Assembly (NCBI GenBank): GCA_905202115.1
Contig: CAJKQZ010000082.1
Span: 1 to 10,063 of the forward strand
Source of the DNA: an uncultured Prevotellaceae bacterium
GTDB lineage: Bacteria > Bacteroidota > Bacteroidia > Bacteroidales > Bacteroidaceae
Direction of reading: 5' to 3'
Length of the DNA stretch: 10,063 nucleotides
Position numbers and translations under genes: made by a program. Positions within the stretch are counted from its first letter, which is position 1; each line of letters starts with the position of its first letter. The notes below the pieces were generated by a model, which ran no database searches, had not been told where the DNA came from, and saw only the letters and a program-made list of their open reading frames with translations. Below are positions 1-7,134 of this stretch, piece by piece.

Positions 1-33
1 GAGATATTTTGAATTATCTCAGACATATTTTTT
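1..33. repeat. Palindromic-unit repeat, left-edge copy (truncated by the window)
   Basis: The first 30 bases match 5661-5690 at 29 of 30 positions (only base 11 differs). The stretch holds the tail of one palindromic unit (1-10) and one full unit with the core TATCTCAGACATA (15-27). It continues directly into the inverted-repeat arm that starts at 18. Part of the array lies outside the window, so the number of units is unknown. It is seen directly as a repeat. A role as operator, hairpin or mobile repeat is inference. Confidence 0.8.
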
Positions 34-94
34 GCTACATATACACCTGTTGATTTTCAAGTACTTGGCCGCTGACCGTTTTTGTCTGCAAAAC
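18..94. repeat. Left arm of the 77-bp inverted repeat flanking the cluster
   Basis: Read on the plus strand, this segment matches the reverse complement of 9987-10063 at 72 of 77 positions without gaps, by my hand alignment. The mismatches cluster around bases 50-71, and both ends are identical, including the final TTTTTGTCTGCAAAAC. Weaker similarity may continue to about base 155, with shared runs such as GCA.TGC, TTTTTCCT and AAGAC after small gaps. The two arms face each other across the whole operon. No gene lies in the arm. Confidence 0.85.
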
Positions 95-254
95 CCTACT
101 AAAAGGCAGTGCGAACTTTACGAAGAACTGTGATTTTTTCCTATTCCTGAAGACAAGCGTAAAACACTCCGATTTATATACCAAATAATAATCCTGATTT
201 TTAGCCTGTTGAACATTCGGAATAAAATTTTTCTTATTTTTTCTCCCATAAAAC
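95..254. other. AT-rich non-coding leader region
   Basis: There is no credible reading frame here on either strand. The first 60 or so bases look like a decayed continuation of the inverted-repeat arm. The rest is T- and A-rich, especially 222-245, and lies directly upstream of the promoter. I see no clear operator or RNA structure in it. Confidence 0.5.
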
Positions 255-285
255 TTTGCTGTTAAAAAAAGTCAGACTACATTTG
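255..285 (+). promoter_or_regulatory. Bacteroides-type promoter of the operon
   Basis: A TTTG at 255-258 (the -33 element) is followed after 19 bases by TACATTTG at 278-285, a perfect match to the -7 consensus TAnnTTTG of Bacteroidota primary-sigma promoters. Transcription would start at about 290-296, giving a leader of roughly 30 bases before the ATG at 325. This is the best promoter in the window and probably drives all nine genes. It is assigned from consensus only. Confidence 0.7.
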
Positions 286-324
286 CAGTGTACTATTAAA
301 CTACAACACTAAGACGCAAACAAT

Positions 325-1167
325 ATGTTAGACATTTCAAATCTGGTTTTCAATTACCCTGGAAAGAAAGAACCTCTCTATGACGGTCTGAGCATTTCGC
401 TTCCGCAGGGACACGTTTACGGACTGCTCGGCAAAAACGGAAGCGGAAAGTCAACGCTTCTCTACCTCATCTCGGGATTGCTGCGGCCCAAAAAGGGAAC
501 AATACGCTTTATGGGAGAACAAACGATACTCCGTCTTCCCTCCATACTGAGCAACATGTTCATATTGCCCGAAGAATTCTCGCTTCCCAAATGCGATTTC
601 AAAACTTTCGTGCGCAAGCACGCGGTGTTCTATCCCCGCTTCAGCGAAGAAATGCTCCGCGCCAGCCTCGACGAGTTCGAAATGCCTTACGACATGCCGC
701 TCAACGAGCTTTCTATGGGTAACAAGAAAAAAGCATACGTGTGCTTCGCACTTGCAACCAACGTAAGCCTGCTGCTCATGGACGAACCCACAAACGGGCT
801 GGACATACCCTCGAAAAGTCAGTTCCGCAGGGCTATTGCGCGCACTATGACCAACCACAAAAGCGTGATAATATCCACTCACCAGGTAAGAGATGTAGAC
901 ACATTGCTCGACCACATAACGATAATCGACTCGGGGCGCATTCTACTCAACAGCACCACTGCCGCTCTTCAGCAGAGCCTTACCTTCGACGAACGCGGCA
1001 TTAACGAAAGCACAGATGACGCCATTTTCGCGCAGCAGTCGCTCAAAGGGAACAAGGTGATTTGCCGCAACGACGGCTACGACGACACGCCGTTCGACCT
1101 GGAACTGCTTTTCAGCGCGGTGGTGGGCGGCAAGGCCGACACCATAAACGCAATTCTCAAAGCCTGA
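325..1167 (+). CDS. ABC transporter ATP-binding protein (YtrB/ABC-2 type)
   Basis: This is a 280-aa cytoplasmic ATPase that should power the two membrane proteins encoded just downstream. Walker A is GKNGSGKST (residues 36-44), Walker B with the D-loop is LLLMDEPTNGLD (149-160) and the switch histidine is H186 in STHQ. The signature is degenerate, LSMGN at 129-133 instead of LSGGQ. The Q-loop region reads ILPEEF (80-85), with glutamate where glutamine is usual, as in some NatA/CcmA-like ATPases. About 75 residues follow the nucleotide-binding core and have no motif I recognise. The ATG at 325 fits the start of the ABC fold and the promoter 40 bases upstream. The next gene begins 48 bases after the stop. 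Family assignment is firm. The YtrB comparison rests on fold type and gene order. Confidence 0.93.
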   Translation: MLDISNLVFNYPGKKEPLYDGLSISLPQGHVYGLLGKNGSGKSTLLYLISGLLRPKKGTIRFMGEQTILRLPSILSNMFILPEEFSLPKCDFKTFVRKHAVFYPRFSEEMLRASLDEFEMPYDMPLNELSMGNKKKAYVCFALATNVSLLLMDEPTNGLDIPSKSQFRRAIARTMTNHKSVIISTHQVRDVDTLLDHITIIDSGRILLNSTTAALQQSLTFDERGINESTDDAIFAQQSLKGNKVICRNDGYDDTPFDLELLFSAVVGGKADTINAILKA

Positions 1168-1215
1168 GACCGCAGACAAGAAACATAGAAAAACACGACA
1201 CCGAAACACAGTATT

Positions 1216-2064
1216 ATGAACACATTGGCACAAACAAACCGGTTCTCGAAAGAGCGCTTCGCCACCGTGCTGAAGAACGACATGCTGTCGATACGGCGCA
1301 TAGCCGTCATAGCGCTGAGCATAGCCTATTCCATCTTCATAATAACCTTGCTGGCAAACACGCTGAACACGTTCCACGGCGAATTTTCGATTGGAAGAAC
1401 GGCCTACCAGTTGGGCGAACTTTTTCCCGTAACAATGTTCCTCAGCACAACCATCATGGCCTCGCTCGTAATGTACGACGCCTCACGCAAGGGCAGCCGC
1501 ATAAACGTAATAATGCTTCCCGCGCTGGGCTCGGAGAAGTTTCTCTCGCGCATAATCACCGTAGTTTTCTACGGAGTGGTTGTATCATTCGCACTTCACA
1601 TGGCGCTGTATTTATTACTGCTCGGCGCGCGGTTCCTGTTTGAAAGCGTCGGTATGTACCGGTTTACGGCGCCGCCGTTCGGCAATATAGGCCGCGCCGT
1701 AACGTATCACGACATAGACGGCAACACCATGTACTCTATTTTAAACATAATCAATCTTGCACTGCTGTTCGTGTGGATGTTCACAAGCTACATTCTCGGC
1801 GGATTCATCTGGAAAGGCCGCAGCTGGATAATAACAAGCGCCATATTCGCATTGATAGCCATAATGACATCCTTTGCGCTCAATAATATCATTGAGCACA
1901 TATCACCCCAAAAAGCGTTAGAGCCAACGTTGAGTATCGTGTTCTGGGTATGGTGCATACTGATGTCGGCACTGAACATATACCTTTCGTACAGAATGCT
2001 GAAACGAATGCAAGCGGTAGAGCCGAAACTACTTTCGATAAAAAGACTTTGGCCGCGCCGCTGA
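1216..2064 (+). CDS. Six-helix ABC-2-like membrane protein, paralogue 1
   Basis: This 282-aa integral inner-membrane protein has about six predicted helices (near residues 29-49, 69-87, 113-140, 177-197, 203-223 and 238-258) and basic loops after several of them. The motif LPALGSEKFLSR (101-112) resembles the LPAs..EKF.SR motif I associate with Bacteroidota ABC-2-like membrane proteins. It has no ATPase or enzyme motif. It is clearly a paralogue of the next gene, sharing long identical stretches such as VIALSIAYSIF and LGGFIWK.RSWIITS. It probably forms the membrane channel of the first ABC module with that paralogue and the upstream ATPase, much as YtrC and YtrD pair in Bacillus. Its substrate is unknown. 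The ATG at 1216 aligns with the start of the paralogue. Confidence 0.85.
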   Translation: MNTLAQTNRFSKERFATVLKNDMLSIRRIAVIALSIAYSIFIITLLANTLNTFHGEFSIGRTAYQLGELFPVTMFLSTTIMASLVMYDASRKGSRINVIMLPALGSEKFLSRIITVVFYGVVVSFALHMALYLLLLGARFLFESVGMYRFTAPPFGNIGRAVTYHDIDGNTMYSILNIINLALLFVWMFTSYILGGFIWKGRSWIITSAIFALIAIMTSFALNNIIEHISPQKALEPTLSIVFWVWCILMSALNIYLSYRMLKRMQAVEPKLLSIKRLWPRR

Positions 2065-2116
2065 CACAACGCGGCACTCAATGGAGAGGCAAGAATGCGG
2101 AAAAAGCATGTGCGAA

Positions 2117-2180
2117 AAAATATGTCTGACATATTTTAAATTATCTCAGACATATTTCAAAATATCTCAGAGATAATTTT
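2117..2180. repeat. Palindromic-unit repeat, three tandem units (copy 1)
   Basis: Three units of 21, 21 and 22 bases follow one another. The first (2117-2137) is a perfect palindrome around the core TATGTCTGACATA. The second (2138-2158) has TATCTCAGACATA and the third (2159-2180) has TATCTCAGAGATA. Bases 2131-2180 are identical to 5664-5713. The array fills part of the 226-bp gap between the two paralogous membrane-protein genes. Units can pair with each other as a long AT-rich hairpin in RNA, and each has the dyad symmetry expected of a dimeric protein's site. Which applies is not known. Confidence 0.85.
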
Positions 2181-2262
2181 ATTTACCTCCCGAAGCGTCT
2201 CCATTGTCTGTTCAACTGAATAATATACCAACAAACGACAAGACTCCAAAACTGCAAGACCA

Positions 2263-2270
2263 TAAATTTG
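2263..2270 (+). promoter_or_regulatory. Possible internal -7 promoter element
   Basis: TAAATTTG matches the TAnnTTTG consensus and lies 20 bases before the ATG at 2291, just downstream of the palindromic repeat. No TTTG is visible at the proper distance upstream, so only half of a promoter is present. If it is active, it could give the second membrane protein and the regulator expression independent of the main promoter. Weak evidence. Confidence 0.25.
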
Positions 2271-2290
2271 CACCAATAAAAACAGCAAAA

Positions 2291-3136
2291 ATGAATACAC
2301 TGATTCAAACAGACAGGTTTTCCGCAGCACGTTTCAAAGCCGTGCTCGCAAACAATATAGCCGGAAGCCGAAAAGTATCGGTCATAGCGCTCAGCATAGC
2401 CTACTCCATATTCCTGCTCACGCTACTGGCATCCACCATAAACAGCTGGAAGACCGGACTGTCGTTTGCCGTGACGGCAGCCAAATTGAGCAACCTGTTT
2501 CCCGCCACTATGTTTATGAGCGCTTCTATAATGGCATCGCTCATAATGCACGACTGCGCACGCAAAGAGGGAAAAATCAACGCAATAATGCTTCCCGCTC
2601 TGAACACGGAGAAGTTCCTTTCGCGAATAGTCACGGCATTGTTCTACGGAATAGCCGTATCGCTGGCTTTGCACATTATTCTATTCTACTTGTTTGTGGG
2701 GCTGAACTACCTGTTCCAGGACTACGAAGCAGCCCTTCAAGACCTCCAACCTTTCGGAGCAATGAGCCGTTTCATTGTCATAAACGGCCACGAAATGAAT
2801 ACGCACAAATTGGCGGGAATGATAGAATGCCTGATTTTCACAATGTGGGTGTTCTCGTGCTACATGCTCGGCGGATTCATCTGGAAAAGACGCAGCTGGA
2901 TAATAACGAGCTTCCTGCTGGTTGTGCTGGCGATAATTGTGACCTTCATATCGGAATATACCTCTATTATCCACAGCATAAAAAAAGCGGTAGAGCACGA
3001 CTGGAGGATAGCCTTCGACGCGGCGTTCCTGCTGCTAACGGTTCTCCATATATGGATTTCATACATACTCTTCAGACGTATGCAGATTGTAAACGGCATA
3101 TCAGTAAGCCTAAAACTACCGTTTCGCATAAAATAA
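2291..3136 (+). CDS. Six-helix ABC-2-like membrane protein, paralogue 2
   Basis: This 281-aa inner-membrane protein is the tandem duplicate of the preceding gene. By eye they align over their full length with roughly half of residues identical. It keeps LPALNTEKFLSR (101-112), LGGFIWKRRSWIITS (193-207) and about six helices in the same positions. I chose the ATG at 2291 because it aligns exactly with the paralogue (MNTL.QT.RF). The frame is open back to a TTG at 2204, but those 29 codons are polar, unlike the paralogue, and follow the repeat. The protein most differs from its partner at residues 52-66 and 140-175, the probable external loops, where substrate or partner contacts could have diverged. 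The regulator gene follows after 23 bases. Confidence 0.85.
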   Translation: MNTLIQTDRFSAARFKAVLANNIAGSRKVSVIALSIAYSIFLLTLLASTINSWKTGLSFAVTAAKLSNLFPATMFMSASIMASLIMHDCARKEGKINAIMLPALNTEKFLSRIVTALFYGIAVSLALHIILFYLFVGLNYLFQDYEAALQDLQPFGAMSRFIVINGHEMNTHKLAGMIECLIFTMWVFSCYMLGGFIWKRRSWIITSFLLVVLAIIVTFISEYTSIIHSIKKAVEHDWRIAFDAAFLLLTVLHIWISYILFRRMQIVNGISVSLKLPFRIK

Positions 3137-3159
3137 ACCGATATAATATATCACTTATC

Positions 3160-3540
3160 ATGCAATTCAACGAAAGCAAGGCGATATATTTGCAAATTGC
3201 CGAACGAATTTCCGACGAAATAATGCTCGGCTGCTACGACGAGAACGAAAGGATTCCCTCAGTGCGCGACTATGCGGCACGCATGGAAGTAAATACAAAC
3301 ACAGCCCTGCGTTCATACGCATACCTCGAACAAACAGGCGTAATTTACCAGAAGCGCGGCTTAGGCTACTTTATCTCGCCCAACGCAAAAGAGAACATAT
3401 CTAACCACAAGCGCGAAGAATTTTTCGGCAGTTTTCTTCCCGAAATGTTCAACCGCATGAATGCGCTCGGAATAGGAATCGAAAAAATCGAAGAACTATA
3501 TCGTAAACACAACGACGCGTGTAAAAACACACAGCAATGA
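3160..3540 (+). CDS. GntR-family regulator, YtrA subfamily
   Basis: This 126-aa cytoplasmic DNA-binding protein has the GntR winged helix-turn-helix at residues 8-75: AIYLQIAERISDEI, then RIPSVRDYAARMEVNTNTAL (31-50), then the wing near KRGLGYFI (65-72). The C-terminal part is only about 50 helical residues with no ligand-binding domain. That short tail defines the YtrA subfamily, whose members often repress adjacent ABC-transporter genes. I chose the ATG at 3160 because the fold begins a few residues later and everything upstream in frame overlaps the previous gene. Its TGA overlaps the next ATG in an ATGA arrangement (3537-3540), so it is translationally coupled to the second ATPase. It is the only regulator in the window and is probably autoregulatory. 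Its operator may be the palindromes described in the findings. Confidence 0.92.
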   Translation: MQFNESKAIYLQIAERISDEIMLGCYDENERIPSVRDYAARMEVNTNTALRSYAYLEQTGVIYQKRGLGYFISPNAKENISNHKREEFFGSFLPEMFNRMNALGIGIEKIEELYRKHNDACKNTQQ

Positions 3541-4253
3541 TTCACTTAAAAGACATCAACAAAACTTACGACAACGGAACGAAGCTGCACGTGCTTAAAG
3601 GCGTTTCGCTCGACATCGCAAGGGGAGAATTCGTTTCCATAATGGGAGCCTCGGGCTCGGGAAAGTCCACGCTGCTCAACATAATGGGAATTCTCGACAA
3701 TTACGACAGCGGAGAATACACTCTGGCAGGAACGCAAATAAAAAACCTAAGCGAAAACAGCGCAGCCTACTACCGCAACAAGCTCATAGGCTTTATTTTC
3801 CAGTCGTTCAACCTTATTCCGTTCAAAAACGCAATGGAAAACGTTGCCCTGCCGCTAATGTATCAGGGCATAGGGCGAAAGCAACGCAACACAATGGCTA
3901 TGGAATACCTCGAACGCCTCGGCCTGAAAGACCACGCCCACCATTTGCCCAACGAACTCTCGGGCGGACAGAAACAGCGCGTTGCCATTGCCCGTGCAAT
4001 AATAACACGACCGCAGATAATACTTGCCGACGAGCCCACCGGCGCATTAGACAGCCGGACGTCGGTGGAAGTAATGCAGCTTCTTAGAAAACTGAACGAA
4101 AAAGGCATGACAATCGTCGTTGTGACCCACGAAAGCGGAGTGGCCAACGTTACCAACAAAATCATCCACCTGCGCGACGGCCGAATAGAAAACATAGAGG
4201 AAAACAACCGCCACAACGCTTCGCCTTTCGGCGAGGAAGGGCTGATGAAATAG
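3537..4253 (+). CDS. MacB/LolD-type ABC transporter ATP-binding protein
   Basis: This 238-aa ATPase serves the downstream MacB-type permeases. All catalytic motifs are canonical: Walker A GASGSGKST (37-45), Q-loop Q89 in FIFQSFNL, signature LSGGQ (141-145), Walker B with D-loop IILADEPTGALD (161-172) and switch H198 in VVTHES. The ADEPTGALD form and the short length are typical of the stand-alone MacB/LolD/YtrE class. It differs clearly from the first ATPase of the cluster, so the two ABC modules are not duplicates. Translation is coupled to the regulator gene by a 4-base overlap. The last 15 or so residues (after R221) look like a variable tail, and the DNA there (4219-4236) can form a small hairpin. 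Confidence 0.95.
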   Translation: MIHLKDINKTYDNGTKLHVLKGVSLDIARGEFVSIMGASGSGKSTLLNIMGILDNYDSGEYTLAGTQIKNLSENSAAYYRNKLIGFIFQSFNLIPFKNAMENVALPLMYQGIGRKQRNTMAMEYLERLGLKDHAHHLPNELSGGQKQRVAIARAIITRPQIILADEPTGALDSRTSVEVMQLLRKLNEKGMTIVVVTHESGVANVTNKIIHLRDGRIENIEENNRHNASPFGEEGLMK

Positions 4254-4307
4254 TCTTCGGGAAAGGCTGTGCCGCCTGCCGGCCGCACCCGCAAAAAGAA
4301 GAAAAAC

Positions 4308-5570
4308 ATGTTCGACACTTTTCAAGAAATACTTGCAACGCTACGGCGCGGCAAACTGCGCACTTTCCTCACAGGAATATCGGTTTCGGTGGGAATATTC
4401 CTGCTCATCGTGCTGCTCGGTGCGGGAAACGGAATAATCCACGCTTTCGAGAATGCCACAGGCACCCTTGCTCTCGACGTAATGAATATTTTCGGAGGTA
4501 TTACCTCGAAACCGTACAACGGAATGAAAGAAGGGCGAATTATAAGGCTCGACACACGTGACCTCGGCATTGCCTCAAACAATTTCAAGGAAAACGTGCG
4601 TTCCGCCTCGGGCTTACTCAAACAAAGCAGCGTCAACATACAGTACGGCAAGCAAAGCATAACACGCGATATAGACGGAGTTTACCCGGCATACGCCCAA
4701 ATGACAAATTCCACGCAGGAATTGCTCGCCGGCAGGTTCATAAACGAAATCGACATGCGCAACCGGCGCCGTGTGCTGGTGATAACTGAAAAAGATGCCG
4801 ACTATCTGTTCGGTTCCTGGCGTTCAGCCATAGGAAAACACGTAAACGCGGACAAAAGCGTGTATCAGGTGGTGGGCGTAAGCCCCAACGCAAGCATGTC
4901 GGACAACACTAACGTATATGCTCCCTATTCTACATTGAGAACAATGGCCAATCGCGGCAACAAACTCGACAAGATAAGCCTGAAAACCTCGGGAATAACC
5001 AGCGATGACGATGTAGACCAATACGCCGCGCGTTTCCGCAGCATTTCAGGGCTCATACACCAATACGCTCCCGACGACGAGGACGCCGTATGGATGTACA
5101 ACACGAGCACAGGAGCCGAAGAAGTGAAAAAAGCCACGGGAATACTGCGCATAACGCTGTGGGTGATAGGCATACTCACCCTGTTGAGCGGCGTGGTAAG
5201 CATAAGCAACATAATGCTGATAACAGTGCGCGAAAGAACCCATGAATTCGGAATACGCAAGGCTTTGGGAGCGCGCCCAATGTCGATTCTGCGCAACGTG
5301 ATGTTCGAAAGCATCGTTATAACCACCCTGTTCGGCTACGCCGGCATGGTGCTCGGTGTGGCCGCCACCGAATATCTGAACGTAGTGAGCGGAAACTATA
5401 GCATTACCGTCGAAAACGTGACAATGACGCTCTTTTCCGACCCTACAGTCGACATTGCAACCTGCCTCGAAGCGCTGGCCGTAATGATATTGGCCGGAGT
5501 AATAGCAGGACTTATCCCTGCGCGAAAGGCCGTAAAGGTAAAACCTATCGAAGCCTTGAGAGCGGAATAA
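4308..5570 (+). CDS. MacB/FtsX-type ABC permease, first of two
   Basis: This 420-aa inner-membrane permease has the MacB plan: a short cytoplasmic start, one helix at about 20-44, a periplasmic domain at about 45-280 and three helices near 281-308, 333-357 and 385-406. The family landmark ISNIMLITVRERTHEFGIRK (299-318) follows helix 2, continues as ALGARP, and the C-terminus ends in the typical IPARKAVKVKPIEALRAE. It lacks the ATPase domain fused in E. coli MacB. That activity comes from the gene 54 bases upstream. MacB proteins act as mechanotransmission pumps that drive export from the periplasm through an adaptor and TolC. I chose the ATG at 4308. A GTG at 4269 is also in frame but would add a low-complexity basic stretch (RTRKKKKN) before the normal family start. 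Confidence 0.93.
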   Translation: MFDTFQEILATLRRGKLRTFLTGISVSVGIFLLIVLLGAGNGIIHAFENATGTLALDVMNIFGGITSKPYNGMKEGRIIRLDTRDLGIASNNFKENVRSASGLLKQSSVNIQYGKQSITRDIDGVYPAYAQMTNSTQELLAGRFINEIDMRNRRRVLVITEKDADYLFGSWRSAIGKHVNADKSVYQVVGVSPNASMSDNTNVYAPYSTLRTMANRGNKLDKISLKTSGITSDDDVDQYAARFRSISGLIHQYAPDDEDAVWMYNTSTGAEEVKKATGILRITLWVIGILTLLSGVVSISNIMLITVRERTHEFGIRKALGARPMSILRNVMFESIVITTLFGYAGMVLGVAATEYLNVVSGNYSITVENVTMTLFSDPTVDIATCLEALAVMILAGVIAGLIPARKAVKVKPIEALRAE

Positions 5571-5648
5571 GAAAAGCACAAGAAACAACGTCAAACACAT
5601 AATGTATTTCCGTGCATGTAAAACACATAAATAATTCGGAAGCTCCCC

Positions 5649-5713
5649 AAAATTATCTCTGAGATATTTTAAATTATCTCAGACATATTTCAAAATATCT
5701 CAGAGATAATTTT
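5649..5713. repeat. Palindromic-unit repeat, three tandem units (copy 2)
   Basis: Three tandem units lie in the 264-bp gap between the two permease genes. The outer units (5649-5670 and 5692-5713) are perfect 22-base reverse complements separated by 21 bases, and the right one runs into seven T's (5710-5716). Bases 5664-5713 are identical to 2131-2180. As RNA this would be a long AT-rich hairpin followed by U's, so it could act as a partial terminator or mRNA-stabilising element upstream of the second permease. As DNA each unit is a dyad around TATCTC(A/T)GAGATA or a relative of it. Confidence 0.85.
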
Positions 5714-5834
5714 TTTCACAAGCGGGAAGCATCAAATCAATCCGGACATAACACGCAAATCTCATCACCTGCACGGCACATTCTGCCGCCACAACAATAA
5801 AACATAAACGACAAACAAACACACAACCCAAGCA

Positions 5835-7088
5835 ATGAAAGGTATATTCGACATCGACCGTCTGGACGAAGTGTTGCGCACATTAGCAAACAACAAGTCG
5901 CGCAGCCTGCTCACCGCTTTCGGAATTTTCTGGGGCATCTTCATGCTCGTGCTCTTGCTGGGAGGCGGCAAGGGGCTCGAAGCCCTCATGATGTCAAATT
6001 TCAGCACATTCACAAAAAGTTCGGGCGTGATAATCTCCCAAACCACCACCATGCCATACAAAGGATTCAACAAGGGACGCCAGTGGAGCCTTAATCTCGA
6101 CGACGTGGAACGTTTACGTCACAGCGTAAGGGAAATAAAGGATATCTGCCCACTCGACACACGGCACGGCATAAACATTACAGCAGGAAAGCGGAGTTAC
6201 ACACAAGGCTCCATAAAAGGCGTGGAAAAAGGATACGAGCGAATAGAGATTCCCAACATAAAATACGGACGATATATTAACGAAAACGACGTACGCCTAC
6301 GAAGAAAAGTATGCGTCATAGGCCACCGCGTTTACAAGGAGCTTTTTCCCGAAGGAGGAGACCCTTGCGGCAAATTCGTAAAAGCCGACGGAGTGTACTA
6401 CGAGATTGTGGGAGTGGACAACTGGAGAGTAGACAACGGAATAGGAGCGCCGGCGTCAAGAAGTCTTCAGATTCCGAACTCGCTGATGCGCGAACTTTAC
6501 AATCTCGGCAACAAAACCATAGCAATCGCATTCACCGCAAAGAAAGGCGAAACGATAGCCTCGCTCGAAGACAAGATTACAACTATAATAAAAAACGCAC
6601 ACTCCATAAACCCCGACGACAGCGAAGCAATAGTATTTTTCAACGTGGAAATTCTGTTCCAGGTGTTCGAAAACCTTTTCAGAGGTATAAACATACTCGT
6701 TTGGATGATAGGAACAGGAACACTGCTTAGCGGCGCCATAGGCGTAAGCAACATCATGCTGGTGGCAATACGCGAAAGAACGTCCGAAATAGGTATACGC
6801 CGCGCAATCGGAGCACGCCCCCGCGACATCCTCTCGCAAATACTCTGCGAAAGTTTCATAATAACTATTCTCGCCGGACTGTCGGGAATAGTGCTGGCCG
6901 TGCTCGTGCTCGCCGCAGCCGAGCCAATAATACAGAACGCCGCGCAGTCTGAAGCCTCTTTCCAGGTTTCGTTCGGCACAGCCACCGGAGCTGCCGTGGT
7001 ACTTACCGTGCTCGGAGTTCTTGCGGGAATTGCGCCCGCCATGCGCGCGCTCGCCATAAAACCCGTCGACGCAATGCGCGACGAATAA
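5835..7088 (+). CDS. MacB/FtsX-type ABC permease, second of two
   Basis: This 417-aa inner-membrane permease has the same plan as the previous gene: a helix at about 25-48, a periplasmic domain at about 49-283 and three helices near 284-310, 335-362 and 382-402. The landmark GVSNIMLVAIRERTSEIGIR (303-322) continues as RAIGARP, and the end PAMRALAIKPVDAMRDE is typical. The periplasmic domain keeps the MacB-like elements GRYINENDVRLRRKVCVIG (145-163) and YYEIVGVD (188-195) but is otherwise strongly diverged from the first permease. No extra ATPase gene is nearby, so the two permeases probably form a heterodimer on one ATPase pair. Alternatively they form two homodimers sharing it. The start ATG sits in an A-rich region without a Shine-Dalgarno sequence. 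The adaptor gene follows 46 bases after the stop. Confidence 0.93.
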   Translation: MKGIFDIDRLDEVLRTLANNKSRSLLTAFGIFWGIFMLVLLLGGGKGLEALMMSNFSTFTKSSGVIISQTTTMPYKGFNKGRQWSLNLDDVERLRHSVREIKDICPLDTRHGINITAGKRSYTQGSIKGVEKGYERIEIPNIKYGRYINENDVRLRRKVCVIGHRVYKELFPEGGDPCGKFVKADGVYYEIVGVDNWRVDNGIGAPASRSLQIPNSLMRELYNLGNKTIAIAFTAKKGETIASLEDKITTIIKNAHSINPDDSEAIVFFNVEILFQVFENLFRGINILVWMIGTGTLLSGAIGVSNIMLVAIRERTSEIGIRRAIGARPRDILSQILCESFIITILAGLSGIVLAVLVLAAAEPIIQNAAQSEASFQVSFGTATGAAVVLTVLGVLAGIAPAMRALAIKPVDAMRDE

Positions 7089-7134
7089 ACAAATATCAAG
7101 AACAAAAAAACAATAACAAGAAATAAACATCACA

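Noticed and set aside
2117..2180. Tandem repeat considered as a minimal CRISPR array.
   Set aside because: Units follow each other directly with no spacers, each unit is a full palindrome, and no cas gene is present.
2204..2290. Possible 29-residue N-terminal extension of the second membrane protein from a TTG.
   Set aside because: The paralogue starts exactly at the position of the ATG at 2291. The extension has no counterpart and is preceded by the palindromic array.
2827..3159. Upstream in-frame extension of the GntR regulator.
   Set aside because: It lies wholly or largely inside the previous membrane-protein gene in another frame, and the GntR fold starts just after the ATG at 3160.
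4219..4236. Small hairpin (CTTCGCC, loop TTTC, GGCGAGG) at the 3' end of the second ATPase gene, considered as a terminator.
   Set aside because: It lies inside the coding region, has one wobble pair and no following T run, and the permease gene continues only 54 bases after the stop codon.
6456..7133. Long minus-strand open frame (225 codons) opposite the second permease.
   Set aside because: It is rich in Tyr, Cys, His and Ser, as expected when ATA/AAC/GGC-rich codons are read backwards, and lies fully opposite a well-recognised gene. The same holds for other antisense frames, such as 451-915 and 5046-5600.
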